The position numbers and the translations under genes were made by a program. Shown piece by piece: positions 42,867-51,870 of a DNA stretch of 64,000 bases. How positions within the stretch are numbered: the first letter of the stretch is position 1; every line of letters starts with the position of its first letter. Under the pieces are notes generated by a model. That model worked only from the letters and a program-made list of their open reading frames with translations, was not told the origin of the DNA and made no database searches. Source of the DNA: Mucilaginibacter conchicola (GTDB lineage: Bacteria; Bacteroidota; Bacteroidia; Sphingobacteriales; Sphingobacteriaceae); the NCBI RefSeq assembly GCF_003432115.1, contig NZ_QWDC01000003.1, forward strand, positions 558,001 to 622,000, written 5' to 3'.

Positions 42867-43292
42867 ATGGCGGATGTGCACAGCAGGGAGGTCCGGAGTT
42901 ACAATATGTCAAGGATAAAGGGAAAGGATACCAAACCTGAACTTCTTGTGCGTAAGTATCTGCATTTCAGAGGTCTTCGCTACAGATTGCACGTGAAAGA
43001 CCTGCCTGGAAAGCCGGATATGGTGTTTCCTAAATACCACACCGTACTGTTCGTGCATGGTTGTTTCTGGCACGGACACGCCGGGTGCCCGTATTACCGT
43101 CTGCCTCAGAGTAATACTGGCTTTTGGGAGGAGAAAATCAGCGGAAATACCTCAAGAGATCAAAAGCACGCTGCAGCACTCAGGGAAAAAGGCTACCGTG
43201 TTCTCACAGCTTGGGAATGCAGTTTTAAAAACAAAAACAACAGAACAGCTTTTCTCGAAGAGCTGTATAACGAGATAACAAATGAGCGTTAA
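42867..43292 (+). CDS. vsr: Vsr very short patch repair endonuclease
   Basis: A 141-residue nuclease that nicks at T:G mismatches left by deamination of 5-methylcytosine. All key residues are in the same places as in E. coli Vsr: Asp51 (GKPDMVF), His64 and His69 (HGCFWHGH), with zinc ligands Cys66, His71 and Cys74. Overlaps the methyltransferase gene by 11 bases, so the two are coupled. Confidence 0.93.
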   Translation: MADVHSREVRSYNMSRIKGKDTKPELLVRKYLHFRGLRYRLHVKDLPGKPDMVFPKYHTVLFVHGCFWHGHAGCPYYRLPQSNTGFWEEKISGNTSRDQKHAAALREKGYRVLTAWECSFKNKNNRTAFLEELYNEITNER

Positions 43293-44421
43293 AGCAAAAG
43301 AATTCAGGTTTATTGACCTTTTTGCGGGAATCGGTGGTTTTCACACCGCTATGCACGGACTTGGCGGAGAATGCGTATTTGCGTCGGAAATCGACAAATT
43401 TGCAAGGGAGACTTACAAAGCCAACTATGTGAAATGGTCTCCGGAGATGTTCGAAAAAGGTAATTTTAATCAGGACATTACTGACGATAATCTGGATTAC
43501 GCTGATATTCCGGCTTTCGATGTACTTTGTGCCGGTTTTCCTTGCCAGCCGTTTTCGCATGCCGGTCTGAAAAAAGGTTTTGGAGATACGCGCGGGACAT
43601 TGTTTTTCAACATTGAAGAGATTGTCCGCACACAGCTTAAGGCCGCAGAAACGGACCCCGGTATGCGTGTGCCGCGTGTTCTTTTTCTGGAAAACGTAAA
43701 AGGGCTCAGGAATCATGACAAAGGCAGAACTCTGGCCACCATCATGCAAAAACTGGAAGAGCTTGGCTATGAAGCCCGTTATGAGATACTGAACAGCAAA
43801 CATTTCGGTGTGCCGCAGAACCGCGAACGAATCTTTATTGTCGCATGGCTTAAGGGGTATGTAGGCGCAGAGGATTTCGTATTTCCTCAGGCAATAGACA
43901 GGGAGGGTAATCCGGTTTATAACCGAAAAGATCGTGATGAAAAAGCTGCGCCTGTAAAGGTTGCTGACATTTTGCTTTCCGATAAAGAACTAAATAAACT
44001 TGAGAAGGCAGGGGAGAAGTCACTCACCATATCTGAAAAACTCTGGGAGGGGCATCAGCGCCGCCGCAGGGAACACGGAGAAAAAGGTAACGGGTTCGGA
44101 TACTCATTATTCAGTGACGATTCACCATATACGAGCACAATTTCCGCAAGATATTATAAAGACGGATCTGAGATACTGATCGATCAGTCAGCCTCGGGAA
44201 AACGTCCCCGTAAACTTCATCCTTTGGAGGCAGCGAGGCTTCAGGGGTATCCTGTAGATACTAAGGGGAATGACAAATTCATCATACCTGTTTCGGCTAA
44301 TCAGGCCTACCGCCAGTTCGGCAACTCTGTTTCCGTTCCCGTAATCCGTGCTATTGCCAAAGAAATTAAAAAGCAGTTGCTTTCAGTGGACTACACCGCT
44401 TTAAAGACCGGCACTCACTGA
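43282..44421 (+). CDS. dcm: DNA cytosine-5 methyltransferase (Dcm-like)
   Basis: A 379-residue C5 methyltransferase: SAM motif FIDLFAGIGGF (10-20), catalytic PCQPF with Cys88, ENVK (137-140), QNRER (178-182), and motif X RQFGNSVSVPV near the C-terminus. Together with Vsr and the EcoRII-like nuclease it would make a CCWGG-type modification. Its stop overlaps the convergent nuclease-like gene by 7 bases. Confidence 0.92.
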   Translation: MSVKAKEFRFIDLFAGIGGFHTAMHGLGGECVFASEIDKFARETYKANYVKWSPEMFEKGNFNQDITDDNLDYADIPAFDVLCAGFPCQPFSHAGLKKGFGDTRGTLFFNIEEIVRTQLKAAETDPGMRVPRVLFLENVKGLRNHDKGRTLATIMQKLEELGYEARYEILNSKHFGVPQNRERIFIVAWLKGYVGAEDFVFPQAIDREGNPVYNRKDRDEKAAPVKVADILLSDKELNKLEKAGEKSLTISEKLWEGHQRRRREHGEKGNGFGYSLFSDDSPYTSTISARYYKDGSEILIDQSASGKRPRKLHPLEAARLQGYPVDTKGNDKFIIPVSANQAYRQFGNSVSVPVIRAIAKEIKKQLLSVDYTALKTGTH

Positions 44422-45434
44422 TTATTAAAGATACGGAAATGTTCCAGTCCCAGCATACTGGTGGGATTGGAGCCATTACCGAATGTATTCATACCAGTAC
44501 CGCCATTTTTAAGATTTTCCGGGTCCGTTTTATCCGCGAACTCTTCCATTAAAATAAACCGCCAGCCCAAAAAGTTCCGCTCCTTCTGATTATCGATATG
44601 TCTGACCATATAAATGTAAGGCAGTCTGAGCGCCCTGCCCACCGCGATACAATCATTTAAACGCTGCACATCAATGCCAAAACCCTTAGGGTGGGTTTTG
44701 CTGACGTCTTTCTCTTTTATCTCGTACAATCTTAACTTTCCGCCACTGTCACGTACAATACAATCTATATCAGATGGAATGCCGCGGTAATGACTGAAAC
44801 CAATGAATCCGTCGAAGATCAGTCTAGTCAGATAAACCGAAAGAAGGTCTTTCACCGGATATTCTCTGAGCATTTCAAGACACCATAGGCGCGTTTCCGG
44901 ATCAGGCGGATTCTGCTGCTGAAATATCTGTCTTGGCGTAAAATGTCTGGTAAGAAAATCCAGCTGTTCTGTGAATCCGGAGGTGTCTCTGAAACCATTG
45001 AACTGAAAGTCATAACACTTGAACTGTGGGGTCGGGAAATCGAATCCAAAAAAGCTTGTGTTTTTCCATGGCTTTTCTGTATCGGCGGTAATATAGATCA
45101 GCTTACTCATGTTGGTTTCAGCCATTCTGCGGTATATCTCCGTGTAACGTTCCGGGCTGTGGAAATCAAATGTAAAATAAACCGGCGCACTGAGGGTCGC
45201 CTGACCGGCACGCAGCGGCATGAGACTGCCTCCCGAAAAGGTTTCTTTATTATGGTTACGGCAGAGCGACGTAAATTCCAGTTCCGATCGAAAGCCGATA
45301 AATCTGTTTTTTACGGCTCTTGCAACAGCGCTGGTATCATCACTCGCAATATTGTTCCAAATAAGTATAAAGATAAGTTCAGCAAGTCGTTCTCCGTTAA
45401 ATTCTTCCATATTAAGAATCAGTAATGGCTGCAT
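44415..45434 (-). CDS. PD-(D/E)XK-like nuclease, possible restriction endonuclease
   Basis: A 339-residue protein (or 331 from ATG 45410). A nuclease core is visible at residues about 223-255: IPSDIDCIVRDSG, then LYEIKEKDVSKTHPKGFG, with Asp...Glu-x-Lys in the right order. The rest (a FTFDFHSP segment and a C-terminal Gly/Asn tail) is not recognised. Convergent with dcm and codirectional with the PLD-SNF2 helicase gene. Likely a restriction component of this island; specificity unknown. Confidence 0.6.
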   Translation of the reverse strand: MQPLLILNMEEFNGERLAELIFILIWNNIASDDTSAVARAVKNRFIGFRSELEFTSLCRNHNKETFSGGSLMPLRAGQATLSAPVYFTFDFHSPERYTEIYRRMAETNMSKLIYITADTEKPWKNTSFFGFDFPTPQFKCYDFQFNGFRDTSGFTEQLDFLTRHFTPRQIFQQQNPPDPETRLWCLEMLREYPVKDLLSVYLTRLIFDGFIGFSHYRGIPSDIDCIVRDSGGKLRLYEIKEKDVSKTHPKGFGIDVQRLNDCIAVGRALRLPYIYMVRHIDNQKERNFLGWRFILMEEFADKTDPENLKNGGTGMNTFGNGSNPTSMLGLEHFRIFNNQ

Positions 45435-45541
45435 TTATTGTGTTTAATGTGTTCACGTAATTACAGTCTGCCAAATAAACGTTTTTTTCTGAACGAAAGG
45501 AATTAACAAATTAACCAGATCTAATGTAAAGTTGAACAGGA

Positions 45542-45667
45542 ATGAATAATAGGTTCTTCCTTAATGATCAGCTCATTGATTTCTCGGGGTACGCAGAGAA
45601 TGCTATAAGAAATGCAGAGACCGCGACTTTAAAAAGATGGATATCTGGCAGTTGTTCCGGCTATTAA
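45542..45667 (+). CDS. Possible 41-residue peptide in the gap before the helicase gene
   Basis: ATG 45542 to TAA 45665-45667 reads through FFLNDQLIDFSGYAENAIRN and ends LKRWISGSCSGY; composition is protein-like and the end resembles a helix of a DNA-binding domain. It could be the start of a broken regulator. The remaining 45435-45743 shows nothing. Low certainty. Confidence 0.25.
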   Translation: MNNRFFLNDQLIDFSGYAENAIRNAETATLKRWISGSCSGY

Positions 45668-45743
45668 TATGGCTTCGGATTTGATTACTGTGGAAAAAAA
45701 TGGAGCGGGTTAAAGCAGGAAACGTATAATATTCCTTTTTTTA

Positions 45744-48700
45744 TCAGTCATTATTTCTATCTACGGCAATTATGCAGGCAGCTATCCGTTTATCTACAGC
45801 TTCTCCGATGACTGATTGTTCTGCTATGTGCTGGAGGTCGTCCGCCGTAAAAACGATGTTCCTGTGCTCTCTTTTAAGATTGTTCAGATTGTATTCGGTT
45901 TTTTTCTTTTTGATACTTTCACGCTTTGCGTTCAGGTAAGGCTGCAGGATGATGATCCACTCATCAGCCATAATCTCGTAGTCAACAACCTCTGTTGACT
46001 TACCTGACAAAAGAGATTGCATGAATTTTATTGCGTCACGGAACTCAGGCGGATTTTTTTCGGTCAGCCGCATTTTCAGAATATAGGCAGCTACATCCAG
46101 CGCCCGCTTCTTCTTATGAGGCAATAGATCTCTTTCTTTTGATTTAAACAATTTAATATAACGTTCTAACGAACCGGCATCCCATTTTAATCTGACAGAC
46201 TTTGCGCTGATCTGAGATCTCAGCAGTTTACAGATTCCGGCGAGATCGGTTTCGATATCATCGTTGTTGTTTATGAAAAACCATCTCGGGCTTTTATGAT
46301 GATCGCCCCTCAGCGCAATAAAGCACCAGTTGCCGCTTCCCGAAATGAAGCTCACTCTGGATTTGACTTCCGAACTGACGTTCGCATAAAGCTGATAAAT
46401 ATCTTCAGTGATCAGTGCATCCTGACCTTCTTTAAGTCCTCTGATGAGCTGAAAGCGGTCTTCAACGCCTGCCCAGGATTCATCTTTGTCGACAAATTCT
46501 TTATATTCTTCGATCAGGGTATCTGTGTTTTCTGTCCGGCTGAACTGCCTGCCTTTCAATGCGTCCGGTACTTGGAAATTTGATCCGTATATCATTTCCA
46601 CCAGCTGATTGGTTTCTATCAGACGGCTGTCGCCTTTTAACGAGTATTCTTCTGAATCATAAGCCCAGTAGATCTCGATTTCCTCATGTATACTGTCCAT
46701 GCGGTCAGCGCGTCCTATACGCTGTTCTACTATCCTGAGGACGCCGGGTATATCAAGCAGAAAAACACAGGAAGCTTTTTGAAGATCAACGCTTTCAGAC
46801 ATTTTATCCGAGCAAAGTGCGATCATCTTTCCTTTTACATCCGGAGCACCCAGCCTGAATGTTTCCATGAGCTTCTGACTGCTCTGGTCTTTTTCTCCGC
46901 CGGTTGCAACCATAACGGTTACGCTCTTATGCAGATCTTCGAAAAGTTTTTTCAGATAATAAATAGTGATGACCGTAGAATCAAAAGCAAGCAGATAGGA
47001 ATGTTTTGCAGATGCTGCAATCAGGTCATTTACTTTTCCTGATTCCCTTTTTCCGGAAAGTCTCTTCGCCAGCGAAGAAATTTTTGTGTAAACGGACAGC
47101 TCATTCATACAGGCCTGACGGAAAAGCGACTCATCAGTCAGCCAGTCCGGCAGCAGGTCGTCGCGAAATTTTTCCTGACGATAAGGTAGTGACCCTTTAT
47201 CAAGAATTTCCCTGATCTTCCCCAGTTTATTCCCGGTATGATTGCTTTTGCCCGAGAAACCGAAATAATCCATAGCGGCTTTTGAACCTTCAATATGTTC
47301 TACGAGGGCCACATGTGAAGACCGCAGTTTATATCGTATCACGTGTATGGAAAGCCCTCTTCCGGAAACGAGCCTCCGTTCTATGTATATTTTCAGGTCA
47401 TCGTCCGATACTATGCCCTGTTCATCACTAAGTTCAAATCTGGTCAGGTGGGTAATGCCTCTGATCTCTTTACAGAGTTCTGTAATCTCGTTAACAATTT
47501 TTTTATCGGCATCTGTTTCCATGGTTTTGTAGGTCCGTTCTACCTGCTTCGGAAACTTACACGTTCTTTTAAGTACATTCCTGTAAGCGTCTCTGTCCTG
47601 CTCTATTTCGGCATTGAGCCTTTTTTTCGTTCTGCGTATGGTAAAGCGGCTGATGAACTCTCTCAGCATGGAAACGTTGACCTGCTGATTACTGTTATAG
47701 GGGCGCTTGAGAAGATCTAGAAAGACCGAAAATTCCCCGTCGCTCAAATTATCTACGTCCAGCAGCCGGCAGATGCTTAGCACGTCCTCTACCCGTCTGC
47801 TGATAGGTGTAGCGGTGACAAGCATTTTAAAATCGGCCCTGTTCGCTTTGACTTTCGCGGTACGGCCGGAATCTCTGAGAAAACTGTGTGCCTCGTCGAT
47901 AACCAGCAGATGCCCAAGGTTCAGTTCTTCGGCTATTCTTATCTTGTTCAGTTCGCTTGCCTTACTGAGCATACCCATAGAGATCTGGTTGTTATTCACT
48001 CTGCCGAATGAGCGGAACTCAGAAGCCCACTTACCCATGACCAGGGGAGGACATATCACAACACACTCCGTCCGGTGGTGTTTACCTTTTTCGTAAAGAA
48101 GGTGCTGCAGGCAGAGAATGATTGACGTACATAATTTAGTTTTGCCGGCACCTGTAGGATCAGCGATCAGAACGTTAGACGTGTTCTGTAAAATAGAAAC
48201 CGCCTGCGCAAGTCCTTTCCACTGACTGGGCCAGAGATTTGCTGAGGACATTCTTGATACGATCTCTTTATACTCATCAAGCCAGCTTCCCTCAAGCATC
48301 TCTGCCATGGCTCTCGCGAGTGCTTCCTGCCAGACAACGTCACTGATCAGCGTACTCAGCAGCGTAATCAGCTTTTCATTGTAAGGCGCTGCATCTTCGT
48401 AAAAACTCTCTGCGATCTGCCTGACATCTTTATAATTCTGTCTGGTATCCCCTGTATTTGCGAATCTGACATTCGCTTCGTCCTGGAAATTCAGGCCGTT
48501 CCTGCTGAAATTTGCGGAACCGAGGGTCGCGAAACCATCGCCTACATAGATTTTTGCATGCAGCCGGTCAAGAAAGCGGAATTCAATCCAGCCCCTGCGA
48601 ATTTTTTCAATAAGCTGTATAACCGCACCACCCTGCAGAATTGAAAGTCCCTTTTTTACCCAGTAGTCTTTGATCTCTTTATCCAGACCAAAGCGGGAAT

Positions 48701-48986
48701 ATTCCTTTCGTCCTTTTATATTAGGTTCAAATCCGATCAGTACCCGTACAGCATTTAGAGAGGAGTGGTCTTTACTTCCAAACACATCAACAAGGTTTGA
48801 AAGCGATGTAAAGCCTGTAACGACAAGAAATCCGGTGCTTTTACCTATATCATCATATATCACAGCCTCAACAGTTCTTCCCTGAGCTCTGATATTCAGG
48901 GGATAGCCTTCCTGATCCGGCCACCTTATTCTGTCAAAGTCGAGCATGATCTGCTCTGTCTGAAATTTGATTTTACCTTTAGCCAT
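45744..48986 (-). CDS. PLD-like nuclease fused to SNF2-type helicase
   Basis: A 1080-residue protein. N-terminal phospholipase D-like domain with the half-motif LHAKIYVGD...LGSANFS (His143, Lys145, Asn159); SF2 helicase with Walker A DPTGAGKTK (276-284), DEAH (364-367), and a helicase C domain with VEQRIGRADRMD; then ~300 unassigned residues. PLD domains with helicases are found in DISARM- and restriction-type systems. It is the largest protein of the island and is followed by a 455-base gap without genes. Confidence 0.82.
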   Translation of the reverse strand: MAKGKIKFQTEQIMLDFDRIRWPDQEGYPLNIRAQGRTVEAVIYDDIGKSTGFLVVTGFTSLSNLVDVFGSKDHSSLNAVRVLIGFEPNIKGRKEYSRFGLDKEIKDYWVKKGLSILQGGAVIQLIEKIRRGWIEFRFLDRLHAKIYVGDGFATLGSANFSRNGLNFQDEANVRFANTGDTRQNYKDVRQIAESFYEDAAPYNEKLITLLSTLISDVVWQEALARAMAEMLEGSWLDEYKEIVSRMSSANLWPSQWKGLAQAVSILQNTSNVLIADPTGAGKTKLCTSIILCLQHLLYEKGKHHRTECVVICPPLVMGKWASEFRSFGRVNNNQISMGMLSKASELNKIRIAEELNLGHLLVIDEAHSFLRDSGRTAKVKANRADFKMLVTATPISRRVEDVLSICRLLDVDNLSDGEFSVFLDLLKRPYNSNQQVNVSMLREFISRFTIRRTKKRLNAEIEQDRDAYRNVLKRTCKFPKQVERTYKTMETDADKKIVNEITELCKEIRGITHLTRFELSDEQGIVSDDDLKIYIERRLVSGRGLSIHVIRYKLRSSHVALVEHIEGSKAAMDYFGFSGKSNHTGNKLGKIREILDKGSLPYRQEKFRDDLLPDWLTDESLFRQACMNELSVYTKISSLAKRLSGKRESGKVNDLIAASAKHSYLLAFDSTVITIYYLKKLFEDLHKSVTVMVATGGEKDQSSQKLMETFRLGAPDVKGKMIALCSDKMSESVDLQKASCVFLLDIPGVLRIVEQRIGRADRMDSIHEEIEIYWAYDSEEYSLKGDSRLIETNQLVEMIYGSNFQVPDALKGRQFSRTENTDTLIEEYKEFVDKDESWAGVEDRFQLIRGLKEGQDALITEDIYQLYANVSSEVKSRVSFISGSGNWCFIALRGDHHKSPRWFFINNNDDIETDLAGICKLLRSQISAKSVRLKWDAGSLERYIKLFKSKERDLLPHKKKRALDVAAYILKMRLTEKNPPEFRDAIKFMQSLLSGKSTEVVDYEIMADEWIIILQPYLNAKRESIKKKKTEYNLNNLKREHRNIVFTADDLQHIAEQSVIGEAVDKRIAACIIAVDRNND

Positions 48987-49442
48987 TGGATTCTGATCAG
49001 ACCGGCCGGCGATCCGTAAAGGATTTAAAAAAAAGGCAGCGGTGCTTCATTAAAATAAACAGTGATAAGATTATAAGTTAAATCTATCAAATTCTCTTAT
49101 GATAAACGCTGTTCTTTTTGCAAAAATGATTACCTGAGTTGGCGGAATTTAATTTTCCGGTTATGAAATGAGGAACTTAACACCGCTGCTGACTTTACAG
49201 GGGGTAGCTGGTCTTTCTTTAGGGGTCCGAAGGTATTATCATTCCTCTTTAAATGAGAAGTAGCGGTCCCGGGAATTCTTTCCGATGGACAGAAAGAACT
49301 GATTTCTGTGCCTGAGTATGTGATGTATGAGCCAACTCTTACTGAACCGGGAGGTCAATTAGGAAGAGTGTGCGCGCATGCGCTTTAAAAGCAGTATTCT
49401 TTGGGAATAAGTATCTGCAGCGTTTGAGATTTTAATGGTGGT
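48987..49442. other. 455-base gap, no confident gene
   Basis: An open frame without a start codon ends at about 49386 on the plus strand with protein-like sequence (ELISVPEYVMYEPTLTEPGG) and may be a coding remnant. No repeat or RNA gene was seen. The promoter of the leftward helicase gene must lie in the first part. Confidence 0.3.
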
Positions 49443-49736
49443 TTATTCAGCTGAAAGAGAAGACGGCAGAGGGATGTATTTATCAGCCCCTGTTCTGGAT
49501 AGGAAAATTTCCTGCATAGCGTCATAAAGATCTGTTCCTGCTTTTTCGCATATTTCAAAGCTTTGTTTCATGAGCCGGTTGCGCAATACCGCCTGTTCCG
49601 GTGTATAAGTGTCTGCGCCTGTTTCCGTGTTAATGTAATTTTCAAACAACTCATCAGGGTGGGCATTAACGCCTTCATCCACGAGACTATTCAGGAAGGC
49701 TCTTACATCTTCTATGTTTTCGATCTTACTAGTCAT
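49443..49736 (-). CDS. Small hypothetical protein
   Basis: A 97-residue acidic helical protein (EDVRAFLNSLVDEGVNAHPD, then RLMKQSFEICEKAGTDLYDA). No signal peptide or family. Its start overlaps the preceding stop by 4 bases, so it is coupled to the next gene. Accessory gene of a mobile element by context. Confidence 0.55.
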   Translation of the reverse strand: MTSKIENIEDVRAFLNSLVDEGVNAHPDELFENYINTETGADTYTPEQAVLRNRLMKQSFEICEKAGTDLYDAMQEIFLSRTGADKYIPLPSSLSAE

Positions 49737-50011
49737 ACGATTCTTAATCTCTTTACAACCCTGTTTTCTTCGGCTTGTCTAAGGAATATCTCTACACCTT
49801 CTTCAAGCGACATTACCGTGCCGAATTCGTTTAACGATGACTTATCACTGTAAATGCCATTAGGATCATTCCAACTCAGCCATTCAATTATATCAAGCCG
49901 GGTCAGCTTCGGAATAAACAACATCAACTCCTCTTCAGACATTTCCACAACCGAGATGTATGGTATTGCATTTAACCTCCAATAGCTGATATTTACGTGG
50001 CATATTTCCAT
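49733..50011 (-). CDS. Small hypothetical protein
   Basis: A 92-residue soluble protein with MSEEELMLFIPKLTRLDIIE and LSWNDPNGIYSDKSSLNEFG segments; the second recalls small plasmid-borne proteins of unknown role. Coupled by 4-base overlap to the downstream gene and 9 bases after the upstream one. Confidence 0.55.
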   Translation of the reverse strand: MEICHVNISYWRLNAIPYISVVEMSEEELMLFIPKLTRLDIIEWLSWNDPNGIYSDKSSLNEFGTVMSLEEGVEIFLRQAEENRVVKRLRIV

Positions 50012-50020
50012 TACAGTTAA

Positions 50021-50290
50021 CTATTTTTCATTCCAGGAACGGACGTATTCCTGAAGGTTTTCACCTACCACTACCAGACCGGATTTTTTAACTGAGGTTC
50101 TGCTGGCCTGGTTGGTGTCACTGACATTTCTCTGCAATTCGGTCAGGCTTACCACAAGAATTTCCTCGTCGTTATCAAAGTCTTCCGGGTTTTCAGTGAC
50201 TATGTAAACCTCCTCAGGTTCAAGATCTGCTATGGTGGATACAATTTTGCAGATCTGGCCGGGTTTGGTCGGTATTAGTTTCGGATTCAT
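50021..50290 (-). CDS. Small hypothetical protein, beta-rich
   Basis: An 89-residue protein from ATG 50290 (MNPKLIPTKPGQICKIVS). Beta-strand rich with an acidic loop (ENPEDFDNDEEILVV), suggesting a small KOW/SH3-like fold. The ATG at 50323 would add 11 hydrophobic residues; the internal start is preferred. Three-gene set with the next two. Confidence 0.5.
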   Translation of the reverse strand: MNPKLIPTKPGQICKIVSTIADLEPEEVYIVTENPEDFDNDEEILVVSLTELQRNVSDTNQASRTSVKKSGLVVVGENLQEYVRSWNEK

Positions 50291-50361
50291 AAACAAATTT
50301 ATTAAAATGATATTTAATTGCATTTAATATTATTAGCCTGGTGCAGCTTTAACGCTATTGG

Positions 50362-51477
50362 TCAATAGCTGTAGTTTGAACTGACCATTTCCTGATGCCT
50401 GGCTTTAAGGATATCATGTGTCATTCCACCGGTATTTGCAAGGTTAACAAATGATTTTACAACGGATTCCCTTGTCTTCCAGCTGAACGAATATATCTCG
50501 GTCATTTTATCAAGCGTAACGGTGAGCGGGATAGGAACCCGGCAGTCATGTGCCTGCTGGAGCATAACGATCCTGCAGCAAATTGTATGATATTCTTTTG
50601 CATCAAGTCCGCCGCGGGCGATCTTAGCAGCAAGCTTTTGAAGCTGACATCTGCGAAGATCTGTATATGGCTGCTTTTTTATTTTCCTGTTTTTTGATTT
50701 CGGGATGCGGAGGTCCGCCAGCAGCTGGATCTCTGTGTAACCGGGGTAGCTTTCACGTATCTCTTCAAGCGCGAATAATTTATTTCCGTGATAGACGCGT
50801 CTGACAAGGTTTCGTCTTGTTCTGTCAATTGAGACCTTAACCTTTCTGCTGAGCAGTTCCTCAGTAATGACTGTTCTCTGCTCAGGCGGCAATCCTGCAT
50901 TTTTGTATAGTTGCCGCAGCATAATAATTACAGGCAGGCGTTTTGGTCCTTTGTGATCCTCACATAGCATCCTGCTGATTTGCGCCGCATCCATCTGATG
51001 GCCGTTGTCAAATAATGACCTTATGAGCAGTTCCTCATCTGTGAGCGACTTCAAAACTTTATTTGCGTTAAGCCTGTACTTGGTCCGAAAGGAATTTAAC
51101 TTTTCTAAAAATGAAGAACCTGTTCCCGGGTTTTCAAGGTCCAGCTGGTCTGCCTCCTGCCGTTCCGCAAACAGGAGTTTATCCCAGTCTTCATACTGGT
51201 GGTAACACAGGCGGGTGTTAAAGTGATGATATTCAATTTTCTCCCTGTTCATCGGTCTTGTCAGAAACGGAAATGCATAAAATAACCCCATCGGCCTGCG
51301 GTTACGGTCGCACCAGATCTCAGAATGCATGAAGACGTATATCCTCGGAGGATATTTCGTCTGCGGTTTAAAATAATAGGCTGCAAAACCCTCTTTTTTT
51401 CGTGGCAGTGCGTTCACCCTTTCATATTCTGCTTTTTCTTTTGCGGACATCACATAGCCCTCTTTTATCTTCACCAT
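50362..51477 (-). CDS. Large hypothetical accessory protein
   Basis: A 371-residue basic, helical protein without signal peptide. Notable parts are YYFKPQTKYPPRIYVFMHSE, a KVKVSIDRTRRNLVRRVYHG stretch, and a C-terminal GGMTHDILKARHQ. It does not match a family I know; length and context fit uncharacterised cargo genes of Bacteroidota elements. 11 bases after the 111-residue gene. Confidence 0.6.
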   Translation of the reverse strand: MVKIKEGYVMSAKEKAEYERVNALPRKKEGFAAYYFKPQTKYPPRIYVFMHSEIWCDRNRRPMGLFYAFPFLTRPMNREKIEYHHFNTRLCYHQYEDWDKLLFAERQEADQLDLENPGTGSSFLEKLNSFRTKYRLNANKVLKSLTDEELLIRSLFDNGHQMDAAQISRMLCEDHKGPKRLPVIIMLRQLYKNAGLPPEQRTVITEELLSRKVKVSIDRTRRNLVRRVYHGNKLFALEEIRESYPGYTEIQLLADLRIPKSKNRKIKKQPYTDLRRCQLQKLAAKIARGGLDAKEYHTICCRIVMLQQAHDCRVPIPLTVTLDKMTEIYSFSWKTRESVVKSFVNLANTGGMTHDILKARHQEMVSSNYSY

Positions 51478-51488
51478 GGTTAAGTCTT

Positions 51489-51824
51489 TTAGTTTTTTAT
51501 CATTCTCAGGTAGGTCTCATAACGCTCAGTGATATCTTCGCCTCTGATAAATCTGTCCATACCCGAATCATATTCTTCTGTAAATAAAGCAACCCGGCCA
51601 GTTAGCAGGTTGATCTCATAACGATAGGTTGCGTTGATCCGCTGCTCATTCATGGTGCAGTGCTCTTTAATTAATTCAAGTTCTCGGCTGGCATGTTTGA
51701 ATTTGAGTAATGGCTGTATCAGGTTTTCTACGATATACCCCTGTTCGGGTGCGCTGCTGCTATCTGCAACGCATTTTATTTTTTTACCATTGGTCAGAAT
51801 GATGTGCATGTTTGAACGTGTCAT
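51489..51824 (-). CDS. Hypothetical protein
   Basis: A 111-residue soluble protein: a beta hairpin start (MHIILTNGKKIKCVADSS), a helical middle, and ERYETYLRMIKN at the end. Between the DUF932 gene and the 371-residue gene in the same direction. Unknown function. Confidence 0.5.
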   Translation of the reverse strand: MTRSNMHIILTNGKKIKCVADSSSAPEQGYIVENLIQPLLKFKHASRELELIKEHCTMNEQRINATYRYEINLLTGRVALFTEEYDSGMDRFIRGEDITERYETYLRMIKN

Positions 51825-51870
51825 TGTAAAAGTTGTTAGTGGGGAGCTGGCGCTCCCCGGGTGATATGTA

